Assembly (NCBI GenBank): GCA_026119855.1 | Contig: JAOWBW010000163.1 | Coordinates: 744,001 to 808,000, forward strand | DNA length: 64,000 nucleotides | Direction of reading: 5' to 3' | Origin: Campanula takesimana | Taxonomy: Eukaryota > Streptophyta > Magnoliopsida > Asterales > Campanulaceae | Shown here: in pieces, positions 1 to 11,700 of the stretch | Position numbering within the stretch: position 1 is the first letter of the stretch | Layout of the letters: the number at the start of each line of letters is the position of its first letter | Position numbers and translations under genes: made by a program | Notes under the pieces: model-generated | Seen by the model: the letters and a program-made list of their open reading frames with translations, nothing else | Databases searched by the model: none | Told to the model about the DNA's origin: nothing

Positions 1-1762
1 TCGACCCCGAACAATCAGGAAGTACAAATGTACCGTCCAATTGCTGGCAACTTTTCGCTGACGGGTCGGCAGCAAAAAATTGTGGTGCGGGAGTAATCCT
101 GCTCGAACCTGGCAATAGCGAGAGCATCGAGAAAATACTGAGATTTAAATTCCCGACCTCAAACAATCAGGCCGAGTACGAAGCGCTGAGAGCAGGAATA
201 GACCTGGCAAAGCATATAAGAGTCACAAAACTTCAGGCTCACACCTATTCCCAGCTCGTTGTAAACCAGCTAAAAGGGGAGTATGAGGCCATCAATCCTG
301 TCCTCTCAAAGTATAAAGACTTGGTCTTAGAGATGGTGAAAACTTTCGAATTTTGGCGGATCGTCCAGGTCTCTCAGAAGGACAATACACGAGCAGGCTT
401 ACTCTCAAAATTGGCAACGATGGAAACCGAGGAGGTAGATCAGCCCAAATGGATTGAGTTTGTGGAAAAGCCGGCTATTGAGAGAGCCCAAATAATGGAA
501 ATTGGTGAAGAAAGCGAAGCACAGCCCAACTGGGGTGACGACCTTAAGAACTTCATTTAAAAGGAAGAGCTCCTTGAGGACGGAGCAAAGGCGAGGATGG
601 TGAGAAAGAAAGCCCCTCGGTTCACCGTGGTAGAAGGTGTGTTATACAGGAGGTCGTTTGTCAAGCCGCTATTAAGATGTGTGCCCCCCGAGCAGACTCT
701 GAGCCTGATGGAGGAGGTGCACGAGGGAATATGTGGGGGCCATCCAGGTGCTACAACCCTGGCAGCAAAAATTATAATGATGGGCTACTACTGGCCCACA
801 ATGAGAAGGGAGGCCATTGAATATGTCAAAAAGTGTGATAAGTGCCAGAGATATGCAGACAATCCCCGAGTCCCAGCCACCGAGCAAACTCCTGTCGTTG
901 GTTGTTGGCCGTTCCATATGTGGGGGATAGACATGATCGGACCTTTCCCATTGGCCCGAGGGAAATTGAAGTATGCTGTGGTGACTGTTGACTACTTTAC
1001 AAAGTGGATAGAAGCCAAGGCATTAGCAGAAATAACCGAGGAAAACGTGCTGAATTTCGTGCATGATTATATATGGTGCCGTTTAGGAGTGCCTAAACAC
1101 ATCATTTCAGACAGGGGCTTGCAGTTCTCATAACGGTTCACCACTGAATGTGCCCGCCTCGGGGTCAAACACACGAAGTCATCAGTATCTTACCCCCAAG
1201 GGAACGGCCAGGCTGAGGCCGCAAATAAGTTATTGATGCACGCCCTTCACCGAAATTTGACGGGACGAGCTGGGAAATGAATAGATGAGCTCCCCCTCGC
1301 TCTTTGGGCAATTCGAACAACAACCAGAGGGTCCACCGGAGAAACCCCCTTTGCTCTGACCTACGGTTCGGAGGCCATGGCTCCAGCCGAACTCGCACTT
1401 CCTACAGCTCGGGTATCTTTCTTCGACGAAGGATTGAACGAAGCAAGGAGGAGGACCGACTTGGACCTGCTGGATGAGAGGAGGCTTGAGGCCCACCTCA
1501 GGTCGATAAACTACAAGCAGATGACCAAAAGATACCACGAACAAAAGGTGAGGAAAATGGTTTTTCAGGTCGGTGACTGGGCTTGCGCAAAATCGAGGCA
1601 ACGAGCAGAAAATCCCAACAGAACAAGCTCTCTCCCAACTGGGAAGGACCTTTTGTCGTGACAAGAATAGTGCGGGAAGGAACACACATGCTAGCAACCC
1701 CGGAAGGTCGGGAGCTCAAGAATCCATGGCACTCCACCAACCTCAGAAAATACTATCACTAG
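1..1762 (+). pseudogene. Ty3/gypsy (Tat-type) pol remnant: RNase H and integrase
   Basis: This is the 3' end of a retrotransposon polyprotein; the rest lies left of the window. Positions about 50-560 encode an RNase H domain (FADGS, NNQAEYEAL and QLVVNQLKGEYEA are readable). Positions about 590-1762 encode an integrase with an HHCC zinc finger (HEGICGGH then CDKC), a core with WGIDMIGPF, ISDRGLQF and GQAEAANK, and a C-terminal tail ending at the TAG at 1760. It is broken: in-frame stops at 558, 1131 and 1278, and a frameshift near 1600 separates the tail. The RNase H active-site Asp of the usual SDSQLV motif is Tyr (codon 246-248), and the Asp of the usual ADxLS motif is lost. The Tat assignment rests on the antisense gene and tandem array downstream, which is inference. 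No chromodomain is visible. Confidence 0.9.
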
Positions 1763-1904
1763 CAGTTAGAATGATTCCATGTTTAGATGATTTAGAAAGG
1801 GTAGCTCTTTTCGAGCACTTGCATGTTCGTTGATCTGTAACTTAGAGGATAGCCCTTTACTGGCACTCTTAATGAAAATATCCCTTGTCATGTCAATCTG
1901 CATA

Positions 1905-2640
1905 CATTGGTTAAGTCCTGCCCCGTACAGGCCACACACTACCCGTTCCAAACGAGCTCAAGCCTTGCTATGGCAAGCACATTGGTTAAGTCATGCTTCG
2001 TGCAGGCAACACACGACTCGTTCTAAATGAGATCAAGCCTTGCTATGGTAAGGCTTGATGGTTAAGTCCTGCCCCGTGCAGGCAACATACTACTCGTTCC
2101 AAACGAGCTCAAGCCTTGCTATGGCAAGCACATTGGTTAAGTCCTGCTTCGAGCAGGCAACACACGACTCGTTCTAAACGAGCTCAAGCCTTGCTATGGA
2201 AAGGCTTGATGGTTAAGTCCTGCCCCGTGCAGGCAACACACTACTCGTTCTAAACGATCTCAAGCCTTGCTATGGCAAGCACATTGGTTAAGTCCTGCTT
2301 CATGCAGGCAACACACTACTCGTTCCAAACGAGCTCAAGCCTTGCTATGGCAAGCACATTGGTTAAGTCCTGCTCCGAGCAGGAAACACACGACTCGTTC
2401 CAAATGAGCTCAAGCCTTGCTCCAAGCAAGCACATTGGTTAAGTCCTGCCCCGAGCAGGCGACACACTACTCGTTCCAAACGAGCTCAAGCCTTGCTCCA
2501 AGCAAGCACATTGGTTAAGTCATGCCCCGTGCAGGTGACACAACTCGTTCCAAACGAGTTCAAGCCTTTCTCCGAGCAAGCACAGTGGTTAAGTCCTGCC
2601 CTGTGCAGGCAACACAACCCGTTCCAAAAAAATCGATACT
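1905..2640. repeat. Tandem array of about ten 76-bp units built from three hairpins
   Basis: About ten degenerate copies of a 75-77 bp unit start with TTGGTTAAGTCCTGC near 1906, 1982, 2058, 2130, 2207, 2283, 2358, 2434, 2510 and 2586. Each unit holds three short inverted repeats: CCTGC-n5-GCAGG, CTCGTT-cca-AACGAG and CTTGC-n4-GCAAG. The array lies between the integrase end and the antisense gene, where Tat-lineage elements are known to carry tandem repeats. It has no unique spacers, so it is not a CRISPR array. Confidence 0.9.
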
Positions 2641-2750
2641 AGGCTTCAGGTAAATGATCAACACTACATAATAACGACTTGGAAAGAGGCTTCATTTACT
2701 ATGAGGGCCAATAGCCGGCCCCAATGGCTTACAAAACGAGAAATACTAAA

Positions 2751-5700
2751 CTAGACAATGTCTTCCCCATCGTTTTCCCTAGTTAGTTCGTTTATCATGG
2801 CCTCACCTTCTTCACGAGCACGTTCAAATTCCTTCCGCGCCACGGTATCAACATTCACAGGAAGAAGCTCAGGGGCGACACAGGGCTCTTTCTTATCGGT
2901 CTCATCCTCTCCTGCTAGCTGTTCCAGCTCGTCTTCGTTAAAGGGAATCATGGCGTGGGCATTTCAGGCAAAGTCGTTAAATTGCACATTAGAGCACTCC
3001 ACCAAATCGGCCAAGGTCTCGGGGTCTTGTGGAAGAAACCCTCGACCAAAGGCATCCCTCAACCCATGTCTATAACCGGACTTCCAGTACGGAAAATCTT
3101 TGGCCACCAAATTCTCCTCGTACTCCTCCGATTTCTCTTACTCATCAATGATGGCCTTTTTGCTTGACGAGCCGGAGTTAGCGAGTTGTTCCTTGAGCTG
3201 GGCAATCTCTGCCTCCAAGCCATTGACGCGAGCCTAGGCCTCCCTAGTACGACCCATAGAAAGGCCCAATTCCTCCTGAACTTTGTCCACCCATTCCCTC
3301 TCCGCCTTTAAAGCCGCCTCCGCCTTCTGGGCCTCAGTCTGACTCTCTTTGGCCAAACTCTCAGCGGCAACCAATCTCTTCCTCTCTTCCTCCAGCTCCT
3401 TGTTGCGAGCAGCCAACTCCTTCTCCATCTCAATAAGGGTTGCCGCCTTGAATTTAGCACGGTCCTCCAATTCCTCGCCGGCCTGAGTCAGGCGGATAGC
3501 AAGAGTGGATAGCTGTAAAAGAAAACAACGAGTTAGGACCCAAAGAAACAAACAGTAATGATGAATGAAACCTTCAATCAATACCTCAGAGATGACCAGG
3601 ACCATACGGTCACGAAGAACGGAGGGAGGAGCCATCTCTTCCTTCAGCTTCTCCAGATGATCATGGTCGGCAGATCGGCGGAGGACGGCATGACCAAGGC
3701 CCATCCTGACTCCCTTACGGGCATTAAGATTCAATCCCCTCAAAAGGGTCACGTTCCCCAACCGATCAGCGAGCTTTTCAGCTTCCTCATCATTAGTGGC
3801 GTTAGCCAACTCCTCGCGAATGACCAACCCTTTAGAGGCCGCTTTCTTGGCCAGAGGAACGTGGTCATCAGAATCCTGAGATCGGCTCCTTTTCTTCGTC
3901 ACCTCCTCCTCAGTCCGTCCCTGAGGTTTCTTGGGAACTTCAGCACGAGGAAGGATCGTAGAAGGGCCTCCAGTTGACTTCGCCGCGCCTCCTGCATCTC
4001 TAGCCTTCTGCCCGTCAAAACTGGCAAGGGGAACGTTGGTGGGTGCTTTCTTGCTCAGCTCAGCTTGGCGAGCCTTGCCATGCTCTTTGGCCACCGACGA
4101 ATTGGTGCTCTTATTTAAGCCGCCGAGTTGACGAAAAGACATCTTGACCCTTTTCTTCTGGGTCTCAGCTACATATTGCTCCCCGTGGCCGCTCATATCT
4201 GCAAGACAAAAAGGAAAATTAATTAGATCCCCGAAAGAAGTTCAACTAAAAGCAGAGTCTAGATCTTCACCCCCAAAATGCTCAAATATGTAGCACGGGG
4301 CAGATGAGCCCGAACAAAACAGGCAGTCCACTTCGAACGAGCATCCCTCATGGATCACCCAACCAGGATAACGCCTATCTGGAACGATCGAGACAAGAGG
4401 CTCCACCCCTTCCTCGAAACAACCCGCCAACCCAGCTCGAGCAAAGTAGCAAGTTCGATTCTCTAGCTCTTCCCAATTAACGGCCCAGTCGTCTCCTTCG
4501 TATGGCCCGACCAATCGAGATAACGCCTTCTCCAAATCCGCGCTCCATTCAGGTTCCCACCCTTCAGAGAGCCAACCAAGCACACCTTGGGAACACTCAA
4601 ATTCCCAAACGTTCCGGCTTTCCACCATTACAATATGATTGGCGAAAGAGTTGAGCTTCCCAGGGAACGCATACAACAAACGAGGAGCGTTGGGGACGGC
4701 TCCTAAGCACATAGATTTGAAGGGAGGATCATCTCCTTTGCTCTTTACTCGGGATATCCTAAAAAACTTCTTAAAAACACCCATGCACTGTTCAAAGCCG
4801 AGGTGACGACAAACGACCAGGAAGCTGGTAATCGACCTTATTGCATTAGCTACGAGCTGAATGGGAACCGATGTGGTTTCCGTCAAAAACTGATTGATGA
4901 AAGGATCCAAAGGCAACCTAAGGCCCTGATCGAATTGGCCGACGTAGAAAGCCACTCGCTCCTTGTCTTTTATTAAAGAATCAATGGATACACTCCCTTT
5001 GGGAACGTATGTTATCTTGTAGTCCGCTCGGCTTATTCTGTACACCGAGTAAAGTTTATTGATGATTCTTATTTGAGCCGGTGTGGGATGTTGGTGAGGA
5101 AGAACACGCGACAAGTCACCAGGAAGAGGGTCCACCCCCAATTGACGAGAGGACAACAGCACAGCTGTCCGAGCAAGTTCCTTCGCCAGATAGTCGTAGC
5201 CCATGTCCTCAATGATCTGTCTGTCAACCTCACTCTCGTCCTCATCCTCATCACCCACATATACATGACCTTCCGCGTCACATCCACTATCCTCACCTCT
5301 TGAAACATCTTCATCATCACCTTCTAAAGGGTAAGGCCTTGAACTCGTACATGTATCAGGTCGATACGTAGATATAGGATCGACGTCGTGAACCTCTTCA
5401 TCAGAAACGGAGAGCAGATCGTTGCCCGGTACGTTTGCGAGGAGCAATTGGTCCTGAAAAGCACCCCCAGCACTTGATGCCGAATCCTCTTGAGACATAC
5501 CTGGAATATTAGCATGGGGGCCAAACCCCGTATTAAAAGCCGAGCTAGGGCCCGTTTGGGGTCTAGACCCCTCTTCTGAGCTGGTGCGCGCTGCGACAAA
5601 CGGAGAAGAGAATCTGCCCCCAAAGGTGTAATGTGTGGCTAAGTGTCTGAGGAGATGACCAAAATTCGTGAAACGGGCCACGCGGGAGTGGTCGGAACTC

Positions 5701-5861
5701 AGCCAATTCTCGTTGTTGACGACGGTCAACCTCAAGTCGTCCCTAACTTGGTGGGATTCTAGAAACTTTCGAATGGATCCCAAACTTAATTTTTTCCAAC
5801 CACCGTCCTCACTGTTATACACCAAATTGGTCTGCTCATGATAGCAGAACTCCAACGACAT
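2751..5861 (-). pseudogene. Antisense accessory gene of the Tat-type element, three exons
   Basis: The gene runs opposite to pol. Exon 1 is 4271-5861, exon 2 is 3585-4198 and exon 3 is 2751-3512. Both introns (4199-4270 and 3513-3584) are 72 nt with GT-AG ends, and splicing keeps one frame through all three exons. Exon 1 encodes an acidic N-terminal half followed by a stretch with LRLPLDPFINQFL and FLVVCRHLGFE, which resembles the Pfam family named putative gypsy type transposon (Transposase_28); this is from memory and was not searched. Exons 2-3 encode a basic, then coiled-coil-rich, then acidic tail. Three in-frame stops (TAG 3234, TAA 3138, TGA 2964) break exon 3 without any frameshift. 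Antisense extra ORFs are known from Tat elements such as Retand. The start at 5861 is the first ATG after a plausible leader intron acceptor. Confidence 0.82.
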
Positions 5862-6150
5862 TGCTAAAGAAATAGGCTGTTACTAACCAAGAACCCCCCG
5901 CCGTCGCCGGAAAATTTGAATTTTCCGGTGACTACCCAGAAACGCTAGAGAAAAGAGGAAAAACTCAAAAATAAACGGTAAAAAATAAAGGTTAAAGAAG
6001 TTTACCTTCGTAGGAAAGGAATAACCGGTGAAAAACTGATCGAAAAGTGAGGAAACGCCGAAGGACTGTTGCCAGAGAAAGCTTCAGATATTTTTCTCTC
6101 TGCACTCTTTTAAATCGTGAGAAGAGGGTTATGGAAGGCGATAGAAGGTC

Positions 6151-6160
6151 TTATATAGCC
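6151..6160 (-). promoter_or_regulatory. TATA box for the antisense gene
   Basis: The minus strand reads GGGGCTATATAAGACC here, about 290 nt upstream of the antisense ATG at 5861. Between them lies a leader with a possible donor (AAG|GTAAAC near 6003) and a pyrimidine-rich acceptor just before the ATG. The rest of 5862-6480 holds no other gene. Assignment is by position and motif only. Confidence 0.55.
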
Positions 6161-6497
6161 CCTAAAAACGGACCATGCCCATGGCCCGACCCGAACTGAC
6201 CGGCGACCCAACGCATAAAGGAATGCATTAATGAGGGGTCCTTTCCCAAGCGTCACCTCTGTCTCTTTTTTCGTGCCCTGTATACTCAAAACGACGCCAC
6301 AGCACCAACTGTCCCATCATCTTCCTCACCCCCGAAAGCCTGCAACCGCCAGCGTAGTCAACCTCTCACTGAACGACACGTGCCTTCGTAGCCACAGCTA
6401 GATCCCTATCCTCTCAGTAAGCGACCCGCTCGTCCAGATCACTAAAACCTCATGCTTCCAGCTCTCTCCTCGTTTCGACCGGGAAGCAGGGGGCCAA

Positions 6498-7321
6498 TGA
6501 AAGGAACTACCCGTACTAAGTTGATCTGTCCTCGTGGAGACGACCTGGAATTTGTTGGTCCGGCCCATGCCGGTAGCTAGTCTGGAACGAGTTAGTAAAG
6601 ACTGAATACCTGATGGGAAAAACAAGAGCCAGCCCGCCTGAACCTACGAGCTGAAGACATGACCCAGCTCGCGTCAATCACCGATCTGGGACCCATGAGA
6701 GTACAACTTCTATAAGCTCAACCCATCCAGTCATGCTAATATGAAATATCCGCAGCTCGTTTGGTCTAGCTCGTTCCTCGTCGACCTCAGATCAATGGGG
6801 GCCAAACTTTCGCCATGTACCCTCTAGAAGACCTAGGCGCGTACGCTAGAGCCCAGCCCAATCCGATCACTCGGGCTTCAGCCCAGAAAGAAACCCTAGT
6901 AATGATAAGGTTAGCCAAGATGACCTCATGCAAGGACAGGGCTGACCTCATCATTCCTACAACTTGGAGAACAATCCAGTCCTCTATAAGAGGGGGGCTC
7001 CAACAGCCATTTCGGGGGTACACACTCTAACTCCATCTCCTTTCCTCTCTCCCAAGAGCTGTTTAATTTATTCTCACGCCGGAGGGTCTTAGCCGGTGCA
7101 ACCCCGGCTTAGCTCACGGTGTTCGTTTTGTAGGTTTAACAAGCTCTGGATATCCGAATCGCTTCGCCGGCCTTGATCACATTTTATGCTCGATCAAGCT
7201 CCTATTATGTCGTTGTGGAATTATGGAGTTAGTTCATTAACTTTTGTGCAGAAAGAAAAAACGGAAACAAAGATTCTAGCTTCTAGTAGATCACGATTTA
7301 CACAGTTTACCATTGCCAACA
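6498..7321 (+). mobile_element. Probable 3' LTR of the Tat-type element
   Basis: A purine run (GGGAAGCAGGGGG, 6481-6493) precedes a TG at 6498, and the proposed end is CAACA at 7321. Inside is a TATA-like CCTCTATAAGAGG (6981-6993), then an R/U5 zone with the CGGAGGGTCTTAGCCGG block (7080-7097) that I associate with Tat-type LTRs. The partner LTR is outside the window, so the borders are inference. The sequence AGCTCGTTTGG at 6756 repeats the array motif CCAAACGAGCT. Confidence 0.5.
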
Positions 7322-7592
7322 TCTATGAATCACAATACTTTGGTCTAACATTTTTTTTTATGTGATTTGTATTGGGGCAATTATTATGACACCGCTCCTT
7401 ACTAAGATTCTTGCAGCTCAGCTTGTCCAAATCCCCATGCTTGTTATAATACTGAATAATGAACTGATAATTTGGTTTCGTCAGGAGTGTTTTATGTTCA
7501 AATTATTTTTTATTTACTTTATTATCTTTTCAGGGCCTTGCCATCAAGTTGTTTTAGTGCCAACCATCGTTGGAGGTAACTTGAAGATTATA

Positions 7593-7776
7593 TACTCCCT
7601 CAGTCCCGAAATGATCTTCCCATTTGCCATTTTTCATTGTCCCAAAAAGTTCTTCTCATTTTGACAATATAGGCTTAAAATGTGCATAAACACAACATGA
7701 CTAGTAAAACAAGTGCTCATATCCTTAAAAAGTTTGAATAGTCAAACGTGAAGATCATTTTGGGACGGAGGGAGTA
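7593..7776. mobile_element. Stowaway-type MITE
   Basis: The ends read TACTCCCTCAGTCCCGAAAT and, inverted, ATTTTGGGACGGAGGGAGTA, giving terminal inverted repeats of about 25 bp between TA dinucleotides. It has no coding capacity. It lies downstream of the ABC transporter gene. Confidence 0.85.
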
Positions 7777-7928
7777 TAATATTTTCAGAATTTCTCATTG
7801 GTTATTGGATTTCAAAATTATCTTTTGGTTAAAGACTCTGCAGGGTGCGCAGTTACTACTTCCTGTGGCTCTCCTACATGCACCCGCATTTCTAATTGAT
7901 TATTGGATTTCAAAATGGATAATGATAT

Positions 7929-8078
7929 GTATAGTGAAAACTCAAAGGAAAAACTCATAGTGAAACACTGTAATCCATTGGATTGTAATAAATGTTTGTG
8001 AGCCCCACTAATAAAAACTCATCCAACGGTTTAAAGTGTTTCCCTATGAGTTTTCCCTTTGAGTTTTCACTATGTGTA
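7929..8078. mobile_element. Foldback MITE with about 42-bp arms
   Basis: The left arm (from TAGTGAAAACTCAAAGG) and right arm (ending CCTTTGAGTTTTCACTA) are near-perfect reverse complements around a spacer of about 60 bp. The superfamily is not clear from the ends. Confidence 0.7.
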
Positions 8079-8737
8079 TCATTGTCCAAAATTATCTTTT
8101 GGTAAATCAACCTCTCGTACCGTTTCCATTGAATGTGTGATGCAGCTAATTTCTTCTCTTTTTATAGAGTAATAAAAGGAGATAGAAAGAAGTAGATAGA
8201 GTTCGTTTGGAAGGGTGGTTGTATATAACTTTAGGGTCTAAATTGTCGTTAACCCATTTAAGAACAATAAGACTTATTATAACTCGTAGTTTCCCCCAAA
8301 AAAATCCCTGTATCTTCTTTCGACTAGATGGAGTATTAATTTATCCAAATTAGTGAGCAGAAGATAAAAACATCAAAAGCTCAAATAAGTGGATGGAAGT
8401 TAGGAAATGGGTATATCCCACATGGAAAAGTATAAACATCCAACTCGAAAGTACAACTTCAACATACCATAAGCAATGACGACCCTCATCATAATAAGTC
8501 TACAAAATTCAACAACTCCTAAACAAATGAAATCTATAGCAAAATATCTATATAATTATTATCTCATATGACCAAAAAAAAAAAATCTATCTTCACCGCG
8601 TCTACAATATTCATATTCACTGCTATATATTTGTAAAATTTACGTAAACTATACAGGGTTCCACTGGGTGAGAATCGAAAACATGAAGAAAACAATAGCG
8701 CAGTACTTGGAGAGATAGTTCGGTTTGACCTTGTTTA
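8079..8737. other. Downstream flank and likely 3' UTR of the ABC transporter gene
   Basis: AT-rich DNA with no ORF of note. The minus-strand transcript would end here, but I see no single convincing polyadenylation signal. Confidence 0.4.
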
Positions 8738-11700
8738 TTATCGCTTTTGGAAGTTGAAGGATTTTATTGCGAAAGCAAAGATGACAGCAAACATCAAGCA
8801 GAAACCAAAGACCATAAAACCTGCAACACCAATGAAGTCGTGTCTGTAACCGAAAACTTCCTTGAGTAGAAGCTTTGTTGGTAAAAAAGTTACTCCATCT
8901 GATAACTTCACGGGTGTGTCCACGTCACCATATTGAGAGCCCACCAGTCCGTAAAGAGACCATGCTACCGGGTTTGCCCAGTAATACCATCTCCACCATA
9001 TTGGAATTCTCTGTAAATAATTGAGCAGAAAGATGGTTAAGCAACCAACCAGTCTCTAAGTAAGCTTAAGCTACTAGAGGGGAACCAACGAGTATATATT
9101 ACTCCCTCTGTCACGGAAAGTTTGTCCCAATTTGAATTTTTATGGTCAAACAAATGAACTTTGACCAAACATTGATGTCGATCTAGTGATCACAATAAAA
9201 CTATATAAATTGTTATTGGTAAATCACTAACTTTTTGGGACAGAGGGAGTATCAAATTTAATGTTCTACCCTAATGTACAAGAAAAGACAGATCAAGGGG
9301 GGGTACCGACTTGCAGAGAAAACCCCAAGCAAGACTGGCACCCATAACATATTGGTCGAAACGAAACAATGGGTCCTGGGGGGGAGGGCCGGAGGGGGGA
9401 GCAGTGGCAAAGCCATAATTTTTTTGCTAAGGGGAAGATTATTATCATGCAAAAAATTGGTAAAGAAGGGGGTCAAATAATATGAAGATACAAATTTTCC
9501 AAAAATCAAGGGGGTCAAATTTGACAAACATGTTACTTTTAGTGCACTTCTTAACAAATTAAGAGCAAGTTTGAATATTTTTTATTTTGGACATTCATTA
9601 AGAGACAGATGAAGTACTAAATTGTCATCTCCAAAAAAATAAAGGGGCCAAGTGAACCCATCACCATAGTGTGGCTTCGCCGGGGTGTGGGGGTGGAGGG
9701 GGAGGAGGGAGGCTAGAAGTTTGTGCTTAACAAAGTCAATGATTAGCTACCATTGATATTAAATTAACAAATTGTACAGCCCAAGCTTAGAGGAGCGATG
9801 AACAGTGCAGATGGTTTTAGAAGAAGTCAATGGAAACTAGAAATGGAGAAATAGGGATAAAGCACTTAGATAAGATATAACTTGGTGAAGTTACTGTCAG
9901 AGGCAAGTACTACCCCCCCGTCCCAAATTGAATGACCATTTTTCATTTTGGGAAAATTTGTAATTTCAACGTTCTGTAAATTTTACTAACCAAGATGTAT
10001 AAAAATATTTGCTATTTGCTTTCCAAACATTTAGTTTTTAAACTATAAAGAGACTAGTGAAAAAAAATTGGTGAAAAACAATTTGGGACAAAGTTATTTT
10101 CGGAAAGGTCATTTATTTTGGGACAATACTTTCTTAAAAGTGGTCATTCATTTTGGGACGGAAGGAGTAGTATATAGCAAGTAATTCTGCATTTAGGAAA
10201 GAGACTAGTTTCACTTTTTAATCCCAACTTGACCATCTTTGGGATTGGTAAACAAAGACCTTTCTTTACTTGGCAGTAGTATACTAGTACAAAATTTTCA
10301 GACACTGGTGCTGATCTGGGAGTCAGACCTGCCAAAACTTTACTCCTGTATCCACATGAGTATCCACTTTCTATAACAAGTTCATGTCCAATTTGAAGGA
10401 AGTTGTTAGATCCACAAACAACTTCACGTCAAGCTAGGACTTATTGTAGAGATGGGTACACCACAAGTAATGTAAATACCCGCATGCACATGACCATATC
10501 CTCTCAACCCATGCATGAATTCAAGGCCAGGTTTACTGAGGCGGAAAATTTAAACTGTTACGAGCAAATTATGTTATCGGTACCTTATGTGGGATCATAA
10601 ACCCACTGAAGAGGTTCCAAAGCATATAAAAAGGAGCACCAATGATGGCCGCCACATTGTGATTTGGCGTGACAGCAGTGGTCATCATTCCGTAAAAGGT
10701 GAAGTATAGCATGCTGAAATACATGAAGTATAGGTACCAAATAAATTTCACTGCCGTCCACTCAAATGAGCCCATGGAGTAGAATATGGCACAGTAAATA
10801 AGTGTCTGTGCTAACACGTAAGGGAACTCGATAGCACCCTACAAAAGAGAAAAGGCACAGTAAGCATAAAAGACTTCAGGATATAGCAGAAAAAGTTAAT
10901 GCTGCCTTTTTGTACCATAAATACCCAAATTAAAAGTTGAAAGGTTTTCATTCAAAAATATCAGCTAAAGGACAGACAATATCAAAACAGAAACTATAAC
11001 TATGAATTAGGGGTGGCAAATTGGGTGTTTTGGGTTTACCCATTAAAGTTAAAAATCCATTGGATATCCGGATATTTTAACTTTAATGGGTACACCCAAA
11101 ACACCCATTTTGCCACCCCTACTATGAATCTTGCCAACACATCACTTATTAGAAGGTGAAACGGGGGAGGGTAATTCTTTGCCTCCGTTTGTGCAAGACT
11201 TGCACTCAGATGTACTACCTCTGTCCAATAATGATCTTCCCACTTTTTTGTCGTTACTATGAAAGAACTTTGAGCCATAATTTTAGGTTGATTTAATTAT
11301 CCTAATGAAAATCTAGAACTTGTTATTGATATTGTTTATGGTGAATCATTACAGGTTTTGGATTTTCACTAGTATAATTGAATCAAAACTTTTTAAGGAT
11401 ATGAACACTTGCTTCACTAGCCATGTTGTGTTGATGCACATTTAAGCTTAAATTGTAGAAATGAGAAAAACTTTTTGGGACAATGAAAAATGGCAAATGA
11501 GAAGATCATTTCCGGACAGAAGGAGTATCAACCATGGACAGAAAATATCAAAACAGAAACTCTAACGATGAATCATGCTAACACGTCACTTGTTAGAAGG
11601 TGAGACAGGGGAGGGTAGTTCTTTGCCTCTGTTTGTGCAAGTCTTGCACTCAGATCCAGCATACTAATAAGGAGAAAAATAACATGTTTGTTTAATCTTG

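Larger units (their letters stand above)
10972..11660. repeat. Direct duplication of about 130 bp in the ABCG intron, split by two MITEs
   Basis: Copy A (10972-11007 plus 11122-11212) and copy B (11536-11660) share GACAGAnAATATCAAAACAG, a TTAGAAGGTGA block and CTTGCACTCAGAT. Copy A carries the hAT MITE at 11008-11121; copy B does not. A Stowaway MITE lies between the copies. Confidence 0.75.

Noticed and set aside
1905..2640. Regular repeats resembling a CRISPR array
   Set aside because: Units are contiguous with no unique spacers, no cas genes exist, and the context is a plant retrotransposon.
3558..3977. Plus-strand ORF of 139 codons
   Set aside because: Shadow of the antisense accessory gene, spanning its intron.
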